NCBI RefSeq assembly: GCF_009363055.1
Contig: NZ_CP045292.1
Span: 310,001-374,000 of the forward strand
Direction: 5' to 3'
DNA: 64,000 nucleotides
Origin: Flavobacterium haoranii
Lineage (GTDB): Bacteria; Bacteroidota; Bacteroidia; Flavobacteriales; Flavobacteriaceae
Shown here: positions 28,032 through 37,739 of the stretch, piece after piece
How the letters are laid out: the number at the start of each line of letters is the position of its first letter
Position numbering within the stretch: position 1 is the first letter of the stretch
Program-made: the position numbers and the translations under genes
The notes under the pieces: generated by a model
The model's input: the letters and a program-made list of their open reading frames with translations, nothing else
Database searches by the model: none
Told to the model about the DNA's origin: nothing

Positions 28032-29241
28032 ATGTCTAATTTATTGAAATATTTGTATATTGAACAAGATTTTGAACACGATTTGAAAAATAAGAAAAGA
28101 TTTTCAGAGCCTAAAATTTACGACGCTAATGGTGATTTATCTAAGCGTTGGTATGTCTATTTTTCATTCAGAAAAATAGAAGATGGTCCGTTAGAAAGAT
28201 TTCCAAATAACATTTATGCTCCACAAAATTTTGATAAAAAAGAAAGAATAGAGTGGTTAAAAACTATTCAACGTAATTTATCTGTACTTTTAAAAGATGG
28301 ATTTAACCCTTACAATCCTGAAAATAAATTTGATTTTGATAACGAGCAAGAAGGGAAATCAATAAAAGAAGCTTTTGAATTTGCACTTAATATTAAGAAA
28401 AGTACATTGGCTGAAACCTCTTTTAAAGGATTAGAAGGTCGCATATTGAGATTCGAAAAGTGGTTAGAAGAAAACGGCTTTAAAAATAGATTGATTACAT
28501 CAGTGAATAAAAAGTAGTGATCACTTATCTTAATGAAGTATTAATTGCTACATCAGCCAAAAATAGAAACAATACAAGAGCAGATATCAGTACTATTTTT
28601 TCTACTCTAGAGCAAAATGAAATTATTCCTTTAAATTTTGTTCAAAAAATTCCTGTTTTAAAAAGCACACCCGAAAAAAACAAATCTTACTCAAGTACTG
28701 AGGAAAGTAAAATATTCGACTATTTAGATAAAAACAACAAGTTACTTTCTCTTTATGTTAAATTCATTTCCTACAATTTTTTAAGACCTGTAGAGGTTAA
28801 TCGAATTAAAATTGGAGATATTGATTTAAATGACAAAATTCTAAAAATTAAAACCAAAACTGGATTTAAATTAAAACGAATTCCTCAAGTTCTAATCGAT
28901 GAATTACCAGACATATCTAACTATCCTAATGATGCATTCTTATTTGGAAGAAAAGATTTTGGTCAATATTGGGATGCTAATGAAACAAGTAGACGAAATG
29001 ACTATTCTGATTATTTTTTAGAAATTAAAAGAAATTTGGTTTAGGTAAAGATTATGGTTTGTATAGTTTCAGACATACATTCATAACTAAACTCTACAAT
29101 ACTTTCATAAAAGAAATGACACCAGAGGAAGCAGAATCTAACATTATGGCTATAACAGGACATACAAGTAAAACTGCGCTTAGAAAATATTTAAGGGAAA
29201 TAAATGCTTATATTCCTGAGGATTATTCTAAATATCTTTAA
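28032..29241 (+). pseudogene. Tyrosine integrase at the left end, two frameshifts
   Basis: Three consecutive frames read as one tyrosine recombinase of about 402 residues. Piece 1 (28032-28517) is the N-terminal arm and SAM-like domain. Piece 2 (28517-29044) carries FLRPVEVNRIKIGDI (catalytic Arg) and the beta-hairpin KIKTKTGFKLKRIP. Piece 3 (29044-29241) carries GLYSFRHTFIT (the RH of box II), ITGHTSKTALRKYLREI (GH and the Tyr). The joins are repaired by one A each, in the A5 at 28509-28513 (SVNKKVVITYL) and the A4 at 29027-29030 (EIKKKFGLGKDYG). Placed directly beside the tRNA, it is probably the enzyme that made the insertion. Confidence 0.85.
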
Positions 29242-29506
29242 TTGTTTTCAACAAATGATTTAAAAAAAACTGACAAAGATTGAGTTATATTCAATAATTT
29301 CAATTGAAATAATGTTTACTATAAGTTCATACCAGATTGAGAAAATATAGAGCCATCACGTTTTTAATAAAAAAGAATGTCGAAAGATAAACGAATGATA
29401 GTGACAGAAAAAAAATATTTAACTTCAGTTAAAGTGAATAATTAGGCTAGAAATCTTATAAAATAAGTTTATATTTGTTATAAATGATTTAAACTACATA
29501 GTAAAA

Positions 29507-30118
29507 ATGAACAAACAAAGGTTGTCCGTATTTATGTCTGCTTCGCTCGGGGCTTTAGCGACTTTTATGCCTTGGTCAAGTGTACCCTTGTTAGGTGATA
29601 TGAATGGAATAAACACAACTTTGGGAAAATTTTCAATCTTGTTTTTTTCGTTTTCACTTATCATAAGTCTTTTAGGTAATAAAATGAAAGATTTAAAAGG
29701 ATGGTCTTTTAAGTTAATCATTTTTACTAGTATGCTTGCTTTATTGATAGATTTATTACATCTTTTTGTTCTTTCTTTTGGGAAACCCAACGAGGATAAT
29801 CCCCTAGAAAAAGTTATTTCTGAACAAATGAGAATCGAATTTGGTTTATACATTGGAATCTTTTCTGGTATTATGACACTTTTATTTCTTTTTACAATGA
29901 AGTCTAATGCTAAAGAATTGAATAAGAAAACCAGAAAATTAGAAAAACACATAAGAAAGGATGAAAAAATTATTAAAATTTCTAATCAAAAAATAGAAGA
30001 GACTCATAAAGCCAAAGAATCAAAACTCAATAATAATTTTATTTCAGAATTAAAAAAAGAAAGTGAATTAGTAAAAGATTTTGAACCTTCGGATCATAAT
30101 AAGTATATGCCAAAATAA
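29507..30118 (+). CDS. Membrane protein with charged cytoplasmic coiled coil, unknown
   Basis: A 203-residue protein with four hydrophobic segments (about residues 5-25, 37-57, 66-90, 108-128), the last 75 residues being strongly charged and helical (KKTRKLEKHIRKDEKII). No family recognised. It stands alone between the integrase and a stretch of gene remnants. Confidence 0.55.
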   Translation: MNKQRLSVFMSASLGALATFMPWSSVPLLGDMNGINTTLGKFSILFFSFSLIISLLGNKMKDLKGWSFKLIIFTSMLALLIDLLHLFVLSFGKPNEDNPLEKVISEQMRIEFGLYIGIFSGIMTLLFLFTMKSNAKELNKKTRKLEKHIRKDEKIIKISNQKIEETHKAKESKLNNNFISELKKESELVKDFEPSDHNKYMPK

Positions 30119-30197
30119 TAATCGAATAGTTAAAATGGGTAGTATTGCTAAAACTATTAAGGTTATAGTTTAAATTTTAAATGAATTAAATTTATAA

Positions 30198-30381
30198 AAC
30201 TTAGAAATTTCAGATGATTTTAAAAACGGAAAATCTTTAGATATAAAAACATTTATTGAGTTTTTTTGAGGAAGTAGAATTAAAAGATATTCAATATTCT
30301 AAAATTACCATTGGTATACAAAATCAAGCTCTTACCAATTATGATACTATAAATCATGTTATCCCCTTTTGTGCCCATTAA
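30198..30381 (+). pseudogene. Gene remnant, unknown
   Basis: A coding-like run begins after a stop at 30197, reads NLEISDDFKNGKSLDIKTFIEFF, hits TGA in a T7 run, and continues one frame over as EEVELKDIQYSKITIGIQNQ to a stop at 30381. Removing one T would join them. No start codon is evident. Too short to assign. Confidence 0.3.
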
Positions 30382-30598
30382 ATAAAATAAACCATTTATA
30401 ATTGGTGAACATTTACAATTTGACATCACTAACTTTGAAACATGAAGTCTCATTTAAGCTTATTTTTGTTAATTTTAAATAAGGAATAATAAAACGGATA
30501 AACGTATTGTTCGTCCTTTAGTCGTAAAACTTGTGTCATTATTTGATTTATAAAACTTTATTTTATAATTACATCACTAACTTTGTAACATTACCAAA

Positions 30599-30706
30599 AG
30601 TAAATTACTGCATATCACAGGGCATTATACTATGACAGCGCTTGAGCAATATTTACGTGATATTGATGCTGAATTACCTTAGGATTATAGTGATTTAATT
30701 AAGTAA
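30599..30706 (+). pseudogene. C-terminal remnant of another tyrosine integrase
   Basis: The frame reads LLHITGHYTMTALEQYLRDI then DAELP, an in-frame TAG at 30680-30682, and DYSDLIK before TAA. It parallels the end of the left integrase (ITGHTSKTALRKYLREI...IPEDYSKYL) with the GH box and the catalytic Tyr kept. It is diverged, so it is the trace of an older, related integrase. The bases between it and the previous remnant hold two copies of ACATCACTAACTTTG (30423-30437, 30571-30585) and nothing else I recognise. Confidence 0.7.
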
Positions 30707-30707
30707 T

Positions 30708-31772
30708 TTATATTTTGTTCAAATTTTTACAAATCAATAAAATTTCTTCATTGAACTCGTTATTTTTATTCAATGCATAATTATATTTTCCTAAATTATA
30801 TTCAACAACATTAAATAAATTAAATGACCTCAATAATTCACTAATTTCTTCTATTGAAGGAATGCCATTGTTTCTATATGATATGACAATATGTGAATCA
30901 ATATGATTACTAATTAGTATTCTTAAATCGTTTAAGAAATTTGTTTTATCTTCAAATTCTCTAGATGCATTTATGTTTATTTCCTTATTTTTCTTATTGA
31001 AATTTATATTATTGGGGATGTCGTAATAATTAACCAATCCTTCAAGAAAATGATATTTACTATGATAAGATGTGGAACTTTCCTTTTTGAAATATGGAGG
31101 ATCAATATAGACCAAATCTGCACCTAGATGGCAATTTAGAGCACTAAAATTATAAGCAGTATTTATTCTTCCGTTATCAATACAGACTTTATCTAACTCT
31201 TTAATAAATCTTATAAAAAGTTCTTGAAAACTTCTTTCCCATGTTTGCTTATTACCAAAATTACCCTTTTTATAATTTAATCTCATATTTAGGTTTCTTC
31301 TATGAAATAAATTATAAGGCCTTTTCATTAGACAGCTTTGAAAAAGAATATATAAAGCACTGCATTTTACATTTTCATTTTCTAATGCTAATACATTCTG
31401 TATATATATATCTATTTGATTGTTCTCTTCATCGGTAAAATAAATGTCGTTGTAATATTCAGCGATATGATTTAAATAATTTACTTCAGGAAGCCTTTCA
31501 AACAATTTAACTGCATTTTCATACGTCAATTCATTTGTATTTTGTTCGATTAGTTTTCTCCCAATTATAGTATTAAATTGAAAGATATCATTATATAAAA
31601 CTTGTTTCTGATTTAACTTAGCATAATAAGAGAACGAAGCAGAACCTCCAAAAACATCTAACACAGAATCAAATTCTAAGTTTGCTTCATTTACGATGAT
31701 GTTCCAGATTTTGTCTATTATTTTTCTTTTTGAACCATAATATCTAGTTTTGGGTAATATTATATCTGGCAT
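30708..31772 (-). CDS. D12-class adenine-specific DNA methyltransferase (Dam-like)
   Basis: A 354-residue N6-adenine methyltransferase. It has the SAM/DNA-binding start KTRYYGSKRKIIDKIW, motif I VFGGSASFSYYAK (about residue 42) and the catalytic LVYIDPPYF (about residue 220), in the order of the alpha (Dam/D12) class. The target site cannot be read from sequence. It is the last gene of a four-gene operon and its start overlaps the nuclease gene by 13 bases, suggesting translation coupled to the nuclease. In such a place it would protect self DNA from the operon's nuclease (inference). Confidence 0.88.
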   Translation of the reverse strand: MPDIILPKTRYYGSKRKIIDKIWNIIVNEANLEFDSVLDVFGGSASFSYYAKLNQKQVLYNDIFQFNTIIGRKLIEQNTNELTYENAVKLFERLPEVNYLNHIAEYYNDIYFTDEENNQIDIYIQNVLALENENVKCSALYILFQSCLMKRPYNLFHRRNLNMRLNYKKGNFGNKQTWERSFQELFIRFIKELDKVCIDNGRINTAYNFSALNCHLGADLVYIDPPYFKKESSTSYHSKYHFLEGLVNYYDIPNNINFNKKNKEININASREFEDKTNFLNDLRILISNHIDSHIVISYRNNGIPSIEEISELLRSFNLFNVVEYNLGKYNYALNKNNEFNEEILLICKNLNKI

Positions 31773-33478
31773 ATTTCTTTAATAAATTCTTTTAACTTTA
31801 AAAGTTCAGGTTCGGCAATACACTCCAGTACTAAACCCTGATGACCAAAAAACGGCACTTTGAATTTGTATGGAGTAACTGCGAACTCTTCTCTTGGAGT
31901 ATTGTATGTTTGATCAGTAAAGAAATACCTATAGTTATCTATATTTTGATCACTCAAAAATCCCAAAAGAATAAAAGTAAAATCTTGTAAATTGGTATTT
32001 GTTATCTGTTTTAAATATTCAATATTATTATTATATTTTTTTGAGGTATCATAAATATTATCTTTGGTAAGCGTAGTCTTAGCTTCTAAAAAATAAAATT
32101 TATTATCTTTAAAGATTACAAAATCAAATTCTGCTTTAGATTCTCCCTTTATACATAGCTCAACATTACTCACAAAATCAAGATTTAACTCTGTGAGTAT
32201 GTCTTCAATAAGATCTTCGTAATATTTTTCAACTAAATAAAATGACAACTCAGCCTTTAGTATATGTACCTTGAGCTTTTCCTTTCTCTGAGGTTCAGAA
32301 TTTACAAAACCTTCTGTATATCTATCATCTTTATGTTTTAAATAATGTAACAAATTGTATTTTTTACCTATTTTTTGCTCGGTATAAATTCCCAAAAGTT
32401 CTTTTTCAACATTCTCATCTGGAAGAAAGAAATTGAAATTTGATAAATCATTTAAATTCTTAAGAACAATAAACTCTTCAAAAAAACATTGATAATCTGC
32501 TTTTATTTGTACAATTCTATCTATATATAAATTATGCTTAAGGTTACACAATAATTTATTAAAGTCTCCTTCTTTACTTTTTTCTTTAAAGTTTTGAATA
32601 AGTTCTGATTCATACAAAAGTTTTTGTGTTCGTTTCCTTAGATAATTTTCTTTAAGTAATTGCCACAAATGAAGATTAGAATTTTCTTCTTTGATGTATT
32701 TTTTCGAATCTACATTATACTTTAACAGAATATGGTCATTAACTTTAATTCCTATAACACTTTTATCTTCTGATTCTTTGTCAACAATAACATAGTATTC
32801 GTCATTATCCGGATTAAAATTTAATTTATTATTCAGTTCATGTTCATAATTGACCCAAATATTCTCTATATCTACATCAATCATTTCCAACTTTTCTAAA
32901 TTCAGTACATCAGCTTTAATATATAATAATTGAGGCTTCAAATTCTCCTGACTGGTTACTTTTATATACTGACCTGCTTTATTTAAATCATAGATTGTTG
33001 AAATACTTTTTATTGAATCTCTTAATTTCTCATTATTTAGATTGTCAATAATTTCACCTATTACATTTATCGTTTTAAATTTATCATTTAAACTATTCTC
33101 AACTTCTCTCTTTTTAGGCAATGTAGAATAGATGGAAAACTTATCTTTAAAATAATACAGAAAATCTTTTGTTTTAAGTTTAGATATGAATGTTTCACTT
33201 CTTAAATAATGTGAATTTAAATGGATAGCAAGAGTATAAAAAAACTGCTCTTTTGTATATTGACTATCTACATCTAAATATTCATTTTTATTCATTCCTA
33301 ACATCTCATAAAAATCATCAGAGAATATAGAAACTGCATGTTTTATATCATCTTGATCGTCCATAATGTTTTCTAATTTAATAAATACATCATAGCATAG
33401 ATTAAACAATGCTACTAGATAAGGATCAAGCTTTAAGATAATCTTATACGCAAATATTTTGTTATTATTATCAAACAT
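31760..33478 (-). CDS. PD-(D/E)XK nuclease-domain protein of a methylase/ATPase operon
   Basis: A 572-residue protein. Near residue 450 it has ESKAEFDFVIFKDNKF then YFLEAKTT, that is E...D...E-x-K, the nuclease core of the PD-(D/E)XK fold, laid out as in Card1/Can2-like DUF1887 nucleases. The N-terminal 400 residues are helical and unassigned; they have no CARF-like motif I can see. The final 100 residues, with PFFGHQGLVLECIA, are also unassigned. I chose the ATG at 33478, two bases after the ATPase stop; the earlier ATG at 33508 would overlap the ATPase gene by 29 bases. I infer it to be the cutting subunit. Confidence 0.7.
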   Translation of the reverse strand: MFDNNNKIFAYKIILKLDPYLVALFNLCYDVFIKLENIMDDQDDIKHAVSIFSDDFYEMLGMNKNEYLDVDSQYTKEQFFYTLAIHLNSHYLRSETFISKLKTKDFLYYFKDKFSIYSTLPKKREVENSLNDKFKTINVIGEIIDNLNNEKLRDSIKSISTIYDLNKAGQYIKVTSQENLKPQLLYIKADVLNLEKLEMIDVDIENIWVNYEHELNNKLNFNPDNDEYYVIVDKESEDKSVIGIKVNDHILLKYNVDSKKYIKEENSNLHLWQLLKENYLRKRTQKLLYESELIQNFKEKSKEGDFNKLLCNLKHNLYIDRIVQIKADYQCFFEEFIVLKNLNDLSNFNFFLPDENVEKELLGIYTEQKIGKKYNLLHYLKHKDDRYTEGFVNSEPQRKEKLKVHILKAELSFYLVEKYYEDLIEDILTELNLDFVSNVELCIKGESKAEFDFVIFKDNKFYFLEAKTTLTKDNIYDTSKKYNNNIEYLKQITNTNLQDFTFILLGFLSDQNIDNYRYFFTDQTYNTPREEFAVTPYKFKVPFFGHQGLVLECIAEPELLKLKEFIKEICQI

Positions 33479-33479
33479 A

Positions 33480-35021
33480 CTATAAACTTGAATTAGTATA
33501 GTTTTCAATTATTGGTTTAAGCTTTGGCTGATACTCGAAATGTTGTCTATACAGTTCTAATAGAGTGAATAAATCTTCAAAATCTTGAATATCAATTATA
33601 TTAAGTTTATAATTCTTTAAAAACTCATATTTATCTAAATATGAATAGCTCAATTCCATTGAGGCAGGAACAAATATTGAAATATTCTTAAAGAAAGTCT
33701 TCTTATCAAAATTCAAATATTCAATACTACTTTTTATTTTTAGTATTTCATTATCAATTACTGATATATCCTTACTGAACACAAAATAACAGAAAGTATC
33801 AGTTTCATAGTTGTAATAATATCGTAACTGGCTTGTAAACTCTTCAATTTTGATATTGAAGCTGTCAAGATAATATTCCAGAGGGTCAAAAAACTTACGA
33901 TGTATATTTTTGAAAGCTTCGACATTTATCTCCAAATCTTTTTTTGTTTCATCAAATATTTCAAGCAAAGAATCAGTTTTTAATGCCTCTTTTAAACTCT
34001 TTTTTTCTTTTTTACCAAAAAGTATATCTGAAATCCTTTGTATCAACAGTCTATTACTAGTTGCATCAGTTTCTTTAATCAATTTTTTGAGTACTTCATT
34101 AGTATCTTCATCCGAATTGAATAATTCCTTTAAGTAGTCAATTAAATCTTCTTTATCCTTTTTCTCTGTAATTGGATTTATAGCAATTATATGTTGACCT
34201 ATACGTTGGTACAACGGCTCATTTGTTGATTGGATTAGATTACTATCTACTCCATCCGTTAATGCTAAAATTAGATAATGACCTTTAATTTTATTAGACA
34301 AATCAATTAATTCTCTAAGCGATGTAAGAAAATGAGAAAAACGAACTTTCGACTTTTCCCTAATTTTCTCTACTTCATCAATACAAAAAATAATGTATCT
34401 ACCTGTTTGTGACAATATATTTAAAAATAACACAAGTATTTCCCTACGTTCATAATCTCTTAGTTGACGTAAACCTTGTTTATCAAAATATCTTTTACTG
34501 TTTAGTCTCCCAGTTCCTAAATAAAATATATTTCTTATTTCAGTTAAATCATTAGAAGAAAACATTTTTTTTGTATAATCTTCTATAGCACTAAAATTAT
34601 CTTTATAGTTATTTGCAAGTAAAGCGTAATCAAATTTTTCATCAACCAAATTCTTTACACTTTCAATAATATAATTTGTGTAATTATCTTCTACTATTCT
34701 CAATAGATTAAGAATAATGTCATAATTATCTACATCTGCTCTGTAGTATAAAACCTTAATATTATTATTATTATTATTGCGAAAATATAGAGACAAATAT
34801 TTTAAAATATTTGTTTTTCCGTTTCCATAGTTTGCTGTTATGATTGAAGTTTGAAAACGTTCATCTTTTATCGTGTCGATTTTAGCTTTGATTTTACTTT
34901 TAGCATCATCCTGATCAACGATAAAATAAGGTAACTCAGGAACTTTCCCTTCTTTTACATCTGCTATAAAACTATCTGAGGGTTTTTGAGAAATTTTATC
35001 CCATAATTGAGATTCTAACAT
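33480..35021 (-). CDS. AAA/STAND-like ATPase of a methylase/nuclease operon
   Basis: A 513-residue P-loop ATPase. Walker A ITANYGNGKTN lies at residues 61-71 and Walker B YIIFCIDEVEK at 209-219, followed by a conserved-looking sensor stretch LILALTDGVDS. The N-terminal part is reminiscent of the DUF2791/BrxD type of ATPases in BREX (family comparison from memory, not a firm match). Residues 83-87 are an Asn run from an ATT repeat. There is no transmembrane or helicase motif. It probably powers or licenses the nuclease gene downstream, 1 base away. Confidence 0.72.
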   Translation of the reverse strand: MLESQLWDKISQKPSDSFIADVKEGKVPELPYFIVDQDDAKSKIKAKIDTIKDERFQTSIITANYGNGKTNILKYLSLYFRNNNNNNIKVLYYRADVDNYDIILNLLRIVEDNYTNYIIESVKNLVDEKFDYALLANNYKDNFSAIEDYTKKMFSSNDLTEIRNIFYLGTGRLNSKRYFDKQGLRQLRDYERREILVLFLNILSQTGRYIIFCIDEVEKIREKSKVRFSHFLTSLRELIDLSNKIKGHYLILALTDGVDSNLIQSTNEPLYQRIGQHIIAINPITEKKDKEDLIDYLKELFNSDEDTNEVLKKLIKETDATSNRLLIQRISDILFGKKEKKSLKEALKTDSLLEIFDETKKDLEINVEAFKNIHRKFFDPLEYYLDSFNIKIEEFTSQLRYYYNYETDTFCYFVFSKDISVIDNEILKIKSSIEYLNFDKKTFFKNISIFVPASMELSYSYLDKYEFLKNYKLNIIDIQDFEDLFTLLELYRQHFEYQPKLKPIIENYTNSSL

Positions 35022-35028
35022 AATCCGT

Positions 35029-36126
35029 TTATTTATTAAGTTCTTTAATTCGAATATTTACAACAGGTCTATTTCTAATTAAATATTGATTTTTACCTGA
35101 AATTGACTGAACAACGTTGTTAAAGAATATACTATACTTGTTTTTTTCTGATTCATAAAATTCTGAGATAAAGTTTTGAAAAGATTTTTTTCCCATTCTC
35201 ATTTGATCTGCGATATCTTGTAATGACAAAAAGCCCAACTCATTCTTAGGAGTAGTTTCATAAATGGCTATAAAAAAATCAATTTTCTCTTGAAACTTGC
35301 TTTTCGAAACAATTTTCTCTTTATAATAATCATCAACTAATTTTTTAACTTCTCTATATGGCTCTTCAAGACCTTCTTTAGTAATTATTTTTAAAAATGT
35401 TTTTTTTATGTTATAGTTTTTATCTAAAAGCCCTAAATCCTTAATCCAATGCTCCCGTACTTTACTAAAATTTTTTTCATTACTAGCTTCAGTATATCTA
35501 AAGTGTTTTATATTAAATTTTTCAACTAAAAACTCAAAATGAATCTCCTCGATATTTAAATTTTTAACTTTATTTTGAATCTTTTGTAATAATGATAACG
35601 AAATAAAAAAATTAAAATCTTCTTTTATTATAGCACAAAATAAAATCTCTTTTTCTTTTTTACTCAATCTAAAATCATTACTTCTACAACTTACTAATTT
35701 TTCACCTGAGGAGGTCAATTTATTTTCAAAATCAACAAATTTTAATTTATCTTTTGTTAGGTTTATAAAATATGAAGTTGCTTTATATGTACTAAATATA
35801 GACTTTTCAACCTCATCTCTTCTATTAAAAAGTGCATCATTAATAATTTTCTTTTTTCTTTCTTTAGTTAAACCAATTAAGGCATCATATGGTTTCTTAA
35901 TAGATTCAAATGAAGGAATTCCATGAGTGAGCGCCTCATTTGATTTTTTATTATATAAATTAAAAAATTTTTTTATTATATAAATATAAAACTCAATATA
36001 AAACTCGGATTTTGAAATCTCACTGTTTGAATTTTTTTCCTTAATAAATTTACAGACCCATTTTACAGAATTTAAGTTCTGATTATAAGGTCTATGCAAG
36101 CTTTTTATAAAATTTATTGACACCAA
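35029..36126 (-). CDS. Unknown protein, first gene of the methylase/ATPase/nuclease operon
   Basis: A 365-residue basic protein of no family I recognise. It is helix-rich; segments such as LSLQDIADQMRMGKKSFQNF near residue 305 look like a helix-turn-helix, and the region from 85 to 150 may hold a further winged-helix-like unit. I infer a DNA-binding or target-recognition subunit. The stop is 7 bases before the ATPase start, so all four genes are one transcript. The upstream gap of 86 bases holds no clear promoter match. Confidence 0.55.
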   Translation of the reverse strand: MVSINFIKSLHRPYNQNLNSVKWVCKFIKEKNSNSEISKSEFYIEFYIYIIKKFFNLYNKKSNEALTHGIPSFESIKKPYDALIGLTKERKKKIINDALFNRRDEVEKSIFSTYKATSYFINLTKDKLKFVDFENKLTSSGEKLVSCRSNDFRLSKKEKEILFCAIIKEDFNFFISLSLLQKIQNKVKNLNIEEIHFEFLVEKFNIKHFRYTEASNEKNFSKVREHWIKDLGLLDKNYNIKKTFLKIITKEGLEEPYREVKKLVDDYYKEKIVSKSKFQEKIDFFIAIYETTPKNELGFLSLQDIADQMRMGKKSFQNFISEFYESEKNKYSIFFNNVVQSISGKNQYLIRNRPVVNIRIKELNK

Positions 36127-36212
36127 ATATTAATTCATTAATTGATTGGAGTAAAAGTAATGAAATTATCAAATAACATTTTAATAAAAAAGTAAATTAA
36201 CTGATTTTGTTT

Positions 36213-36407
36213 TTATTGTTTTTTTTTAGACAGCTTCCTCAAAAGATATTCAGTAGCTTCCGCATCAGAGATTAGCGGTTTCTTTTTAGATTTTTTTGTA
36301 GTAGTAAAAGAAGCCGAAACAACACCCAACATTTTATACAGCCTTTCGACTTCCTGTTGAGGAAGGGCTTGAATAATATTGAATGCAGTTTCAGCCTTAA
36401 GTGTCAT
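36213..36407 (-). CDS. Small mobilization-linked protein
   Basis: A 64-residue protein, MTLKAETAFNIIQALPQQEV onward, with a basic C-terminus containing KKSKKKPLISDAEATEYLLRK. It starts 13 bases after the relaxase gene. Short proteins of this sort follow relaxases in Bacteroidota mobile elements; function unknown. Confidence 0.6.
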   Translation of the reverse strand: MTLKAETAFNIIQALPQQEVERLYKMLGVVSASFTTTKKSKKKPLISDAEATEYLLRKLSKKKQ

Positions 36408-36420
36408 TGAGTTTGTTTAA

Positions 36421-37350
36421 TTATCTTCTTCGTCTTATGCGAGGTTTGTTTACTTTTTCTGCTCCTCTATTTTCTCCCAAATCTGTCTTTGGTTGTTGAC
36501 TATAGTTGAAGCTATTTGATTCTGAAGTTTTTCTAACTCTTCTTGCTTCTTGCTGATTTTCTCTAATTTTTCCAGTATTTTGGAGAATAATTGGATCGAT
36601 TCTGTTTTGTTCATATAATTTAGTTTTAAGTTTACTCCAAGAAAGGTTTCTATTCACTTGACTTCCCTTGTATGTATTTCCTTTGTACTCAAAGGAAATA
36701 CCCGATATTTTTCCCTCAATGCTCGCATTAAGTTTTATACTAACTTTTTTCTCTTTAAGTTTCTTTTCAAATTCAAAAATGGATTGATTATGTTTTATAA
36801 TTTCATTTATGATTCTTTGAAGTTCTAATCTTTCTGGAGCTTCGCCAGTGCGTAAACATTTTTCAATTTCACCTTTAGAAAGTACATTCGATTCTTTATT
36901 TTCTTTAAGTACTGTCAGATTATACTTCACTTCTAATTTTCTAACTAATGCTTCACTTCGTTTATAATCTTGTGAATCACTTACTACATCGCCAGAATAC
37001 TTGACTCGATTTGCTACAATGTGAATGTGCGAATGATCTTGGTCAGTGTGCTTGTAGATTATATACTGATTGTCGTCAAACCCCATGTCTTTTAAATAAT
37101 CTCGCCCTAAGTCTGTAAATTCCTTGTCTGAAAGCGAATCAGAGTAGGGGAGACTTAAAGAGGTATGATATACTGCTTTAGATAAATTGGGTCGTAATTG
37201 TCGAACTACATTAAATTCTTTTGTTTGCATAACTACTTTTTCTGAAGTTAAGTTAGTCTCTAAAACAACTCCATAACCTTTTTCGACTTTACCTTGATTA
37301 TATTTCAAAACCCCATAAAAATCGGCGCCTTTCGCTTGTTTTGCTATCAT
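36421..37350 (-). CDS. Relaxase/mobilization nuclease (MobB/VirD2-like)
   Basis: A 309-residue DNA relaxase that nicks the element at oriT and stays on the 5' end for transfer. The metal-binding triad is visible in YKHTDQDHSHIHIVANRV (about residues 100-117). The nicking Tyr should be among the N-terminal Tyr residues in FYGVLKYNQGKVEKGYG. The C-terminal third is basic and likely binds DNA. It is shorter than many Bacteroides MobA/MobB proteins. It overlaps the MobC-like gene by 4 bases. Confidence 0.85.
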   Translation of the reverse strand: MIAKQAKGADFYGVLKYNQGKVEKGYGVVLETNLTSEKVVMQTKEFNVVRQLRPNLSKAVYHTSLSLPYSDSLSDKEFTDLGRDYLKDMGFDDNQYIIYKHTDQDHSHIHIVANRVKYSGDVVSDSQDYKRSEALVRKLEVKYNLTVLKENKESNVLSKGEIEKCLRTGEAPERLELQRIINEIIKHNQSIFEFEKKLKEKKVSIKLNASIEGKISGISFEYKGNTYKGSQVNRNLSWSKLKTKLYEQNRIDPIILQNTGKIRENQQEARRVRKTSESNSFNYSQQPKTDLGENRGAEKVNKPRIRRRR

Positions 37351-37685
37351 TCTAAAAGTTCTGTTTTAATTTGATTTAAAATTTCTTTCAATTCTCTTAA
37401 ATCACGATTGAACACGTATTTATCCAAAAAGTTTTGATTGCTTTTTTTCGCTAGCTGATTCACATTATTTCCAATGCGACTAAGTTCAATTAGCAACTCA
37501 CGATTAATTGGAGATATAGCATGTTTGGGTAACTGCTTATTCAATGCACGTTTACGAACATATTCCACAACAGTTAGTCCATAGGTTTTTGATTGACTTT
37601 CTATTAATAATAAGTCTTCACAAGTGAATCTCACGTTTACTTGAAACACTTTTAGGTGATTGATATGGGATTTTGGTCGTGCCAT
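37347..37685 (-). CDS. MobC-like relaxosome accessory protein
   Basis: About 112 residues: a basic N-terminus ARPKSHINHLKVFQVNVRFT resembling a ribbon-helix-helix DNA-binding strand, then LLIELSRIGNNVNQLAKKSN, the conserved MobC/bacterial mobilization segment. It helps the relaxase recognise oriT. I prefer the ATG at 37685 (MARPKSH); an upstream ATG at 37754 adds 23 residues from a region that holds inverted repeats. Confidence 0.8.
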   Translation of the reverse strand: MARPKSHINHLKVFQVNVRFTCEDLLLIESQSKTYGLTVVEYVRKRALNKQLPKHAISPINRELLIELSRIGNNVNQLAKKSNQNFLDKYVFNRDLRELKEILNQIKTELLE

Positions 37686-37739
37686 AATTTCTATTTTAAA
37701 AATTTCAGGTTTTCGATAGCAATAACATGAAAAAGAAAA

